Shown here: piece after piece, positions 5,366-10,041 of the stretch
How positions within the stretch are numbered: position 1 is the stretch's first letter
Layout: each line of letters opens with the position of its first letter
Assembly: GCF_938040115.1 (NCBI RefSeq)
Contig: NZ_CALHXD010000096.1
Coordinates: forward strand, 1 to 10,041
Direction of reading: 5' to 3'
Length of the DNA: 10,041 nt
Source: an uncultured Campylobacter sp.
GTDB taxonomy: Bacteria > Campylobacterota > Campylobacteria > Campylobacterales > Campylobacteraceae
Notes under the pieces: model-generated
What the model saw: the letters and a program-made list of their open reading frames with translations, nothing else
Databases searched by the model: none
Told to the model about the DNA's origin: nothing
Translations under genes and position numbers: made by a program

Positions 5366-6421
5366 TTATTTCGTAGTTTTTTGGATATACGAGAACTCGG
5401 AAATTTTCGTCCACTCACGAGCTTTAGCTAAAAACGCTCTTTGAGAGTCCAAAATCTCTTTAAACAGCGGATCTTTCGCCGCCTCTTCGTCTAGGATCTC
5501 GTCGCTTGCTTTTCTAAGCGCGTCCATAACGTCTTGCGGGAACGAGCGAACCTCGATATCGGGATACTCGGCTTTCATCTTCGCCCAGTATTCGGCGTTA
5601 TCAAAGAACGAGCGCGTATTTAGCATGCTAGCTACCTCGTTAGCCGCAGCCTCGATCACGGCCTGAAGGTCGGCAGGCAACTTCTCGTAGGTCTTTTTAT
5701 TTACAAAAAACTGAGTCTGGCCGCTCGGCTCTTGCCAGCCCGTGTAGTAGTATTTAGCGATCTTGTGAAAGCCAAGACCCATATCAAACGCAGGGCTAAC
5801 CCACTCGACCGAGTCTATCGTACCCATCTCTAGCGCCATGTATAGCTCGCCGGTCGGGATCGTGTTTATCGTCGCTCCCACGCGCGCCATAACCTCGCCG
5901 CCAAAGCCAGGGATCCTGATCTTTAGGCCTTTTAGATCATCTACGCTTTTGATCTCTTTTTTAAACCAACCGCCCATTTGAGTGCCTGTGTCGCCAGCGT
6001 TAAACACTTTGATGTTGTATTTATCATAAACTTTCTCCTCTAGCTGCTTGCCGCCGCCAAACTCATACCATGCGCGTAGCTCGCTAGCAGTCATACCGAA
6101 AGGTACGGCTGTAAAAAACATAGTGTTTGAATCCTTGCCCTTGTAGTAGTATGATGCAGTGTAGCCGATATCGTACTGACCGCCCTTAACGAAGTCTAGG
6201 ATACCAAACGGCGCCTTGTGCTTAGACGGATAGTCTATCCTCACCTCTAGCCTGCCGTCGCTTAGCGTCTCGACTACGCGTTTAAATTCTTTCGCTGCGT
6301 CGCCCAAAACCGGAGTCGTGCCCTCCCAGGTGCTGGCTAGCTTTAGCTTATAGGTTTTGTCCGCTGCGTTCGCGCTTAGCGCTAAACCGAAAGCAGCCAA
6401 AACCGCTAAAAACTTTTTCAT
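5366..6421 (-). CDS. TRAP transporter solute-binding protein, TakP-like (DctP family)
   Basis: A 351-residue periplasmic binding protein with signal peptide MKKFLAVLAAFGLALSANA, cut before ADKTYKLKLA. TRAP systems import organic acids using a sodium gradient, passing the ligand from this protein to DctQM membrane subunits. The family fold is clear: TASYYYKGK (88-96), TMFFTAVPFGMTASELRAW (100-118), GDTGTQMGGWF (143-153), LKIRIPGFGGEVMARVGA (166-183) with R169 as the expected carboxylate-binding arginine, and DSVEWVSPAFDMGLGFHKIAKYYY (203-226). These blocks closely resemble TakP of Rhodobacter sphaeroides, which binds 2-oxo acids including pyruvate; the lactate-binding relatives are also close, so the ligand is inferred. 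No dctQ or dctM gene is in the window. AAGGAG lies 5 bases before the ATG. It is transcribed divergently from pyk and ends at a strong terminator. Confidence 0.92.
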   Translation of the reverse strand: MKKFLAVLAAFGLALSANAADKTYKLKLASTWEGTTPVLGDAAKEFKRVVETLSDGRLEVRIDYPSKHKAPFGILDFVKGGQYDIGYTASYYYKGKDSNTMFFTAVPFGMTASELRAWYEFGGGKQLEEKVYDKYNIKVFNAGDTGTQMGGWFKKEIKSVDDLKGLKIRIPGFGGEVMARVGATINTIPTGELYMALEMGTIDSVEWVSPAFDMGLGFHKIAKYYYTGWQEPSGQTQFFVNKKTYEKLPADLQAVIEAAANEVASMLNTRSFFDNAEYWAKMKAEYPDIEVRSFPQDVMDALRKASDEILDEEAAKDPLFKEILDSQRAFLAKAREWTKISEFSYIQKTTK

Positions 6422-6447
6422 TTTTGCTCCTTAAAATAAATTGGCCG

Positions 6448-6453
6448 ATTATA
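6448..6453 (-). promoter_or_regulatory. -10 box of the TRAP binding-protein gene
   Basis: A perfect TATAAT on the minus strand (AAGTATAATCGG), with an A8 tract upstream (T8 on the plus strand, 6458-6465). The predicted transcript start is near 6441, giving a leader of about 20 bases that contains the AAGGAG ribosome site. Confidence 0.7.
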
Positions 6454-6472
6454 CTTATTTTTTTTAAAAATT

Positions 6473-6481
6473 TGGTAAAAT
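6473..6481 (+). promoter_or_regulatory. Extended -10 box of pyk
   Basis: TGGTAAAAT is an extended -10 (TGn-TAAAAT) with a T-run and an A-run upstream. The predicted start is near 6488, so the leader is only about 14 bases and begins just before the ribosome site AAGGGG (6491-6496). The minus-strand -10 lies only ~20 bp away, so the two promoters share their upstream region. Confidence 0.6.
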
Positions 6482-6501
6482 TGCGCAAAAAAGGGGCATC
6501 C

Positions 6502-7956
6502 ATGAATAAAAAAACCAAAATCCTAGCCACGGTCGGACCGGCCAGCGAATCCATAGAGGTTATGGAGCAATTAGTTTTAGCCGGAGTCAATGCTTTTAGG
6601 CTAAATTTCAGCCACGGCACGCACGAATACCATAAATCAAATATCGATAAAATCAGGCAAGTAGAGGCGAAGCTCGGGCGGAAAATAGGCATATTTCAGG
6701 ATATCTGCGGCCCAAAAATAAGAGTCGGCAAACTAGACAGAAGCGAATTTAAACTAAAAATCGGCGATACGCTAATCTTCGTAAAAGATGAAATAATCGG
6801 CGAGCAAATAGACGAAAATCACTATAAGCTTTGCATAAACCAGCCTCAAATTTTAGCCGCTCTAAAAACGGGCGAGTACATATACCTATGCGACGGACAA
6901 ATCCGAGCCAAAATCACGGAAGCAAGCGCCCAAAAAGTAGAAGCCGTGGTGGAAAACGACGGGATACTCCGATCGAATAAAGGCGTAAATTTCCCAAACA
7001 CCAAGCTTAATATCGAAGTTATCACGCCTAAAGATTTAAAAGATTTAGAATTTGGCGCAAAAAACGGTGTGCACTTCGTCGCGATCTCTTTCGTACAAAA
7101 CGCAAACGACATAAGAAAAGCTAGAGAAATCCTAAAAGGCTTTGGCTCCAAAGCTCAAATTTACGCCAAAATAGAAAAATTTGACGCAGTAGAAAATATC
7201 GACGAGATCATCGAGGTCAGTGACGGCGTGATGGTCGCTCGCGGAGATCTAGGTATCGAGGTGCCCTACTACAAGGTGCCGACGATCCAAAAACTCATCA
7301 TCAAAAAAGCAAACGAAGCGGTTAAGCCAGTCATCACGGCTACACAGATGATGCTAAGCATGGCCGAGCACGAAACGGCAACTAGAGCCGAGATCAGCGA
7401 CGTAGCAAATGCCGTACTAGACGGAACTGATGTAGTCATGCTAAGCGAAGAAAGCGCGGTCGGCATCAACCCCGCAGCCGTCGTAGAAGCAATGAGCAAT
7501 ACTATAATCCAAACGCAGCAAATTTATCCTTTTAACAAATTTGATTTTGACCGCTACGACGATACGGACATGATGGCGTCTAGCACCGCAAGGCTCGCCT
7601 CCGCGCTAAAAGTTGACGGCATAATCGCGCTAACCTCATCGGGCGGCTCGGCAGCAAAACTAGCCAGATACCGTACGGATATAGATATCATCGCCATAAC
7701 GCACAACGAGCAGGCCGCGTATAGGCTGACTCTTTGCTGGGGCATAACGGCGGCATTCGTGATAGAAAAAGAAGAAAGACTGCACACGCTCATGGCTAAA
7801 TCAATCAAAGCCGCAGTCGAAAAAGGCTACATAAAAGACGACAAAAGCTACATCATGACCGCTGGCTATCCGACGGGAGTGGCGGGTAGCTCAGACTTGA
7901 TCAGAATTTTAAGAAAAGCTCAGATAGATTATTATCTAGAAGAAGCCGATAAATAG
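6502..7956 (+). CDS. pyk: Pyruvate kinase
   Basis: A 484-residue cytoplasmic enzyme that converts phosphoenolpyruvate and ADP to pyruvate and ATP. Visible motifs: KILATVGPAS at the start; AFRLNFSHG with R33; the B-domain start QDICGPKIRVG (66-76); YAKIEKFDAVENIDEII, with K223 as the catalytic lysine and E225 as a metal ligand; VARGDLGIE with D249, the second metal ligand; ITATQMM (278-284); RAEISDVANAVLDGTDVVMLSEE (295-317). The C-terminal domain contains SSGGSAAKLARYR, then AITHNE, and GYPTGVAGSSDLI near the end. ATG 6502 has AAGGGG upstream and starts at the conserved N-terminus; an in-frame extension to 6424 is rejected. Campylobacters generally lack phosphofructokinase, so the enzyme serves lower glycolysis and pyruvate supply. 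The last eight codons overlap the aroE 3' end on the other strand. Confidence 0.97.
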   Translation: MNKKTKILATVGPASESIEVMEQLVLAGVNAFRLNFSHGTHEYHKSNIDKIRQVEAKLGRKIGIFQDICGPKIRVGKLDRSEFKLKIGDTLIFVKDEIIGEQIDENHYKLCINQPQILAALKTGEYIYLCDGQIRAKITEASAQKVEAVVENDGILRSNKGVNFPNTKLNIEVITPKDLKDLEFGAKNGVHFVAISFVQNANDIRKAREILKGFGSKAQIYAKIEKFDAVENIDEIIEVSDGVMVARGDLGIEVPYYKVPTIQKLIIKKANEAVKPVITATQMMLSMAEHETATRAEISDVANAVLDGTDVVMLSEESAVGINPAAVVEAMSNTIIQTQQIYPFNKFDFDRYDDTDMMASSTARLASALKVDGIIALTSSGGSAAKLARYRTDIDIIAITHNEQAAYRLTLCWGITAAFVIEKEERLHTLMAKSIKAAVEKGYIKDDKSYIMTAGYPTGVAGSSDLIRILRKAQIDYYLEEADK

Positions 7957-8747
7957 AGGGCTTTTCGCATCGAGGCCTCGATTTTGGCCTCGTCAAGCGA
8001 GCCCTCAAAAAATAAATTTAACGCTAAAACCGCCTGAAAAAGTAGCATCTCTGAGCCGTCTTTATGCGCGAGCCCGCTAGCGGCGGCTAAATTTAAAAAA
8101 GGCGTTTTTTTGCCGTAAATCACGTCAAAGGCAAATTTGGCTTCACTAAAAATCGGACGCAAAATCTCGATCGGCGCGGGCAAATTTTCATCTTTTAGTC
8201 CTGCCGAGGTCGTATTTACGACGAGATCAAATTTGCCGCAATTAAATTTGCCAAAATTCGCCCAGCTAAATTTTTCAAATTCAGCAAAATTTGCCAGCCT
8301 CTCCTCGCTTCTATTTAGCACGCAAACTCGCACGCCGCGGCTTTTTAGCGCATATGCGACCGCTCTAGCCGTTCCGCCGGCACCCAAAATGAGAGCTGAA
8401 TTTATATGTCCAAAACTCTCTATCGTTCGTAAAAACCCGGGCGCGTCGGTATTGTAACCGTAAATTTTATCGCCGCGAGCTACGAGAGTATTTACGGAGC
8501 CGATTTTAGCAGCCGTTTCGTCTGGAGCGTCGCACTGCGCGAGCGCGGCTTCTTTGTGAGGTACTGTGACGTTTGCGCCGCTTAGTTTTAGTTCTTTAAA
8601 TCTAGAGATGAGTTGCGAGCCGTCCGCTAACTCGTATCGAGTATAGAGGGCTTCGCGAGATAGACCAAGCTCGCCGAGAGCTAGGTTGTGTAGTCTCGGC
8701 GAAACGGAGTGGGATATAGGGTTGCCAAAAACGGCAAAAACCATCAT
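7932..8747 (-). CDS. aroE: Shikimate dehydrogenase
   Basis: A 271-residue NADP-dependent enzyme reducing 3-dehydroshikimate to shikimate in aromatic amino acid and chorismate synthesis. Motifs: shikimate-binding SHSVSPRLHN (12-21); ANVTVPHKE (58-66) with catalytic K65; GSVNTL with N86; GYNTDAPGF (97-105) with D101; dinucleotide loop LGAGGTARA (121-129); NRSEER (145-150), whose Arg is expected to contact the NADP phosphate; DVIYGKKTPFL (208-218); DGSEMLLFQA (230-239). The ATG overlaps the stop of the SPOR-protein gene (ATGA), so it is coupled to that operon; a second ATG follows immediately at 8744. Residues 151-174 are unusually rich in Phe, Asn and Lys because the DNA there is full of AAATTT-like words. 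The 3' end overlaps pyk by 25 bp. Confidence 0.96.
   Translation of the reverse strand: MMVFAVFGNPISHSVSPRLHNLALGELGLSREALYTRYELADGSQLISRFKELKLSGANVTVPHKEAALAQCDAPDETAAKIGSVNTLVARGDKIYGYNTDAPGFLRTIESFGHINSALILGAGGTARAVAYALKSRGVRVCVLNRSEERLANFAEFEKFSWANFGKFNCGKFDLVVNTTSAGLKDENLPAPIEILRPIFSEAKFAFDVIYGKKTPFLNLAAASGLAHKDGSEMLLFQAVLALNLFFEGSLDEAKIEASMRKALYLSASSR
7956..8006 (+). repeat. Long GC-rich hairpin starting at the pyk stop codon
   Basis: In the plus-strand transcript GAGGGC (7956-7961) pairs with GCCCTC (8001-8006), TCGC (7965-7968) with GCGA (7997-8000), and CGAGGCC (7971-7977) with GGCCTCG (7986-7992) around an 8-nt loop. There is a TTT bulge and a 2x4 internal loop between the blocks: 17 mostly G-C pairs in all. 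The first base is the G of the pyk TAG. No T-tract follows (CTCAAAAAATAAA), so it is not a standard terminator; it may block 3' decay of pyk mRNA or aid termination. The same bases encode aroE codons near its end. Confidence 0.6.
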
Positions 8748-9673
8748 TTTATATTTACGATAAAGGCGTTTGGAGCGGCACTTTGCTTGATTTTAGCAAG
8801 CTCGCTTTTTAACTGCTCGCCGCTATAAGGGCCGACTAGAACCTTGATGATTTCATTGCCGTTTACATTCGTCCTGTATAGCTTATAGGCGTATCCTGCG
8901 GCTTTTAGTTTGCCAAGCTCAGGCGCTTTTTCATTAAAGTGTTTAACGGCGAAAACTTGCACGTAACTACCGCTGTGAGTATCGCCGCCGCTAGCTGCAG
9001 GAGCTTGTTTAGCCGGCTTTTGTTTTGCTTGTTTTTCTTTAGCTGCATCGTTTTTAGGCTGTTTTACAGGTTTTTCTTGTTTAGGCTCTTTTTGTTTTAC
9101 TACGTTTACGTGTTGCTTAGGCTCGGCTTTTGGTTCGCCTGGCTGAGCGCTTGGAGCGTCATTTTGCTTTAAAGCACCTTGTATAGTAGAAGACTCGGTC
9201 GGCGTAGGAGCTGTCGCGCCTGCATCTTGCTGCCTTTTATCCTCTTTTTCCTTAAGCGCTTTTACCATATCCTCAAAGCTATCTTGGCCTTTGTTTTCAG
9301 GCACGATAGGCACCTGCTCAAAGGCGGGATTTGGCTGCTGCGCCTGAGGCTCGGACGGAGGAGGCGGTGGAGCGACTGGCGAGACGTTAGCTTGTGCTAC
9401 TTGCGGCGCAGGCTCGTTAGGCGGCGTAGCAGGCACGCTCACTTGCTGAGGGATACTTCGCGTATTATCTGGCTCAGGCGGCAAAACCAGCCTAGAATCA
9501 GTTTGTGCAATCTGATCGTTAGTTTCGGAGGAATTTAAAAATTTCATCACGATGAGAACAGCTAAAAAGATGATGACAAAAACTGCGACGAGGATGAGTA
9601 TCCTCTTAACGCTTTTGCTCTTTTTATCCTCGTTATTATCAAGCATGATGTCTCTTAGCTCGTTATATTCCAT
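8744..9673 (-). CDS. SPOR-domain inner-membrane protein
   Basis: A 309-residue single-pass protein. The cytoplasmic N-terminus (1-24) is followed by a membrane helix (~25-45, ILILVAVFVIIFLAVLIV), a long periplasmic linker (~46-233) and a C-terminal SPOR domain (~234-309: SGSYVQVFAVKHF ... IIKVLVGPYSG ... FIVNIK). SPOR domains bind glycan strands stripped of peptides, which concentrate at the division septum, so a role in division or septal wall remodelling is likely (FtsN-like layout, but identity with FtsN is not shown). The linker has a Pro/Ala/Gln block (~61-125), a short charged helix (~130-150) and a Lys/Gln/Pro block (~183-224). ATG 9673 is chosen over a GTG six bases upstream because AAGGAG is five bases before the ATG and overlaps the stop of the upstream gene. 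It has the position of C. jejuni Cj0404, before aroE. Confidence 0.88.
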   Translation of the reverse strand: MEYNELRDIMLDNNEDKKSKSVKRILILVAVFVIIFLAVLIVMKFLNSSETNDQIAQTDSRLVLPPEPDNTRSIPQQVSVPATPPNEPAPQVAQANVSPVAPPPPPSEPQAQQPNPAFEQVPIVPENKGQDSFEDMVKALKEKEDKRQQDAGATAPTPTESSTIQGALKQNDAPSAQPGEPKAEPKQHVNVVKQKEPKQEKPVKQPKNDAAKEKQAKQKPAKQAPAASGGDTHSGSYVQVFAVKHFNEKAPELGKLKAAGYAYKLYRTNVNGNEIIKVLVGPYSGEQLKSELAKIKQSAAPNAFIVNIK

Positions 9674-9682
9674 TTTCACTCC

Positions 9683-10041
9683 TTACATATGTTTTGACCA
9701 GCTTGCGCCGCGCTCTTTTTGATAAACTTTGTACGGCAACGTCAAGATATTAAATTCTTTCGGTAACTCCATCGTCGGAAACACTCTCCACTCTTTAACC
9801 AAACGCGAACTAAGCAACATAGATAGTTTATTCGCTATCTGATAGCCCTCATTTAGCGTCGTGTGCCCTTTGTGTATATAAAGGTGCAAGTGTCCCGGTG
9901 TCTTGCTCTCGTAGGCGGTAAAATTTATAAATCCCTCCTCGCGGAGCAAAAGCTGAGCTCGGTGCCAAAAGCGCTCAGGCATCCTACCGTTGTAGTCAAA
10001 GACGATATTTTCTACCTTGTCGCCAGGCAGTATCAGCGAGT
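9683..10041 (-). CDS. DUF1882-type conserved protein (5' end outside window)
   Basis: The frame is open from the window edge to the TAA at 9685-9683, about 118 codons; the start is missing. Upstream of the Met at 9982 it continues as ...GDKVENIVFDYNGR-MPERFWHRAQ, which looks like a conserved continuation, so that Met is internal. Other visible blocks are INFTAYESKTPGHLHLYIHKGHT and KEWRVFPTMELPKEFNILTLPYKVYQKE. I recognise it as the Campylobacterota family whose members follow glyA (Cj0403 in C. jejuni, HP0184 in H. pylori), with no assigned function. No membrane segment or cysteine cluster is seen. It is the first visible gene of an operon with the SPOR protein (9 bp gap) and aroE (4 bp overlap). 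Family assignment is from memory of sequence and gene order. Confidence 0.75.
   Translation of the reverse strand, partial: SLILPGDKVENIVFDYNGRMPERFWHRAQLLLREEGFINFTAYESKTPGHLHLYIHKGHTTLNEGYQIANKLSMLLSSRLVKEWRVFPTMELPKEFNILTLPYKVYQKERGASWSKHM

Noticed and set aside
6424..6501. N-terminal extension of pyruvate kinase to 6424
   Set aside because: The extension spans the promoter -10 box and is unlike pyruvate kinase; ATG 6502 has its own ribosome site.
8939..9538. Plus-strand open frames rich in Arg, Leu and Phe opposite the SPOR gene
   Set aside because: They mirror the low-complexity Lys/Gln/Pro linker codons on the other strand and show no independent coding signs.

Overview
The window is chromosomal core sequence from a Campylobacter species, probably from the higher-GC oral group (C. 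curvus, rectus, showae or concisus relatives). Three things point there. The gene order dnaJ(-) / racR-racS-recR(+) is the C. jejuni Cj1260c-Cj1263 arrangement as I recall it. The order DUF1882 gene - SPOR gene - aroE matches C. jejuni Cj0403-Cj0405 and follows lysS-glyA there. The protein sequences are also typical of Campylobacterota (190-residue RecR with a short Toprim loop, cysteine-rich Sel1/Hcp-type repeat protein). The species guess is inference from base composition. No phage, insertion sequence, CRISPR array, tRNA or rRNA is visible.

Layout. 1-322 (+) is the 3' end of uvrC. 323-567 is a short convergent gap packed with the word AAATTT. 568-1161 (-) encodes a secreted 12-cysteine Sel1 repeat protein. 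1280-2452 (-) is dnaJ with a GTG start. 2453-2613 is a divergent promoter region. 2614-5091 (+) is a tightly overlapped racR-racS-recR operon. 5092-5365 is a second AAATTT-rich convergent gap, ending in a strong C(UUCG)G-loop terminator for the gene to its right. 5366-6421 (-) is a TakP-like TRAP solute-binding protein with no membrane partners in view. It is divergent from pyk (6502-7956, +) across an 80-bp region with two clear -10 boxes. pyk runs tail to tail into aroE (7932-8747, -) with a 25-bp coding overlap. aroE is the last gene of a minus-strand operon: DUF1882 gene (partial, 9683-10041), SPOR-domain protein (8744-9673), aroE.

How the genes work together. Most are housekeeping: excision repair (uvrC), chaperone (dnaJ), recombination mediator (recR), pyruvate kinase, shikimate dehydrogenase. 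The two-component system RacRS sits between dnaJ and recR. The TRAP binding protein is plausibly for a 2-oxo acid such as pyruvate and shares a control region with pyk, whose product is pyruvate; a functional link is suggestive but unproven. The SPOR protein probably binds septal peptidoglycan.

I see no convincing undescribed system. The best leads are: the strong enrichment of the palindromic word AAATTT (a form of the RAATTY site that C. jejuni methylates and uses to recognise self DNA in transformation), including two exact copies of a 14-bp palindrome; a long GC-rich hairpin that begins at the pyk stop codon and is encoded inside aroE; and the shared SBP/pyk promoter region.
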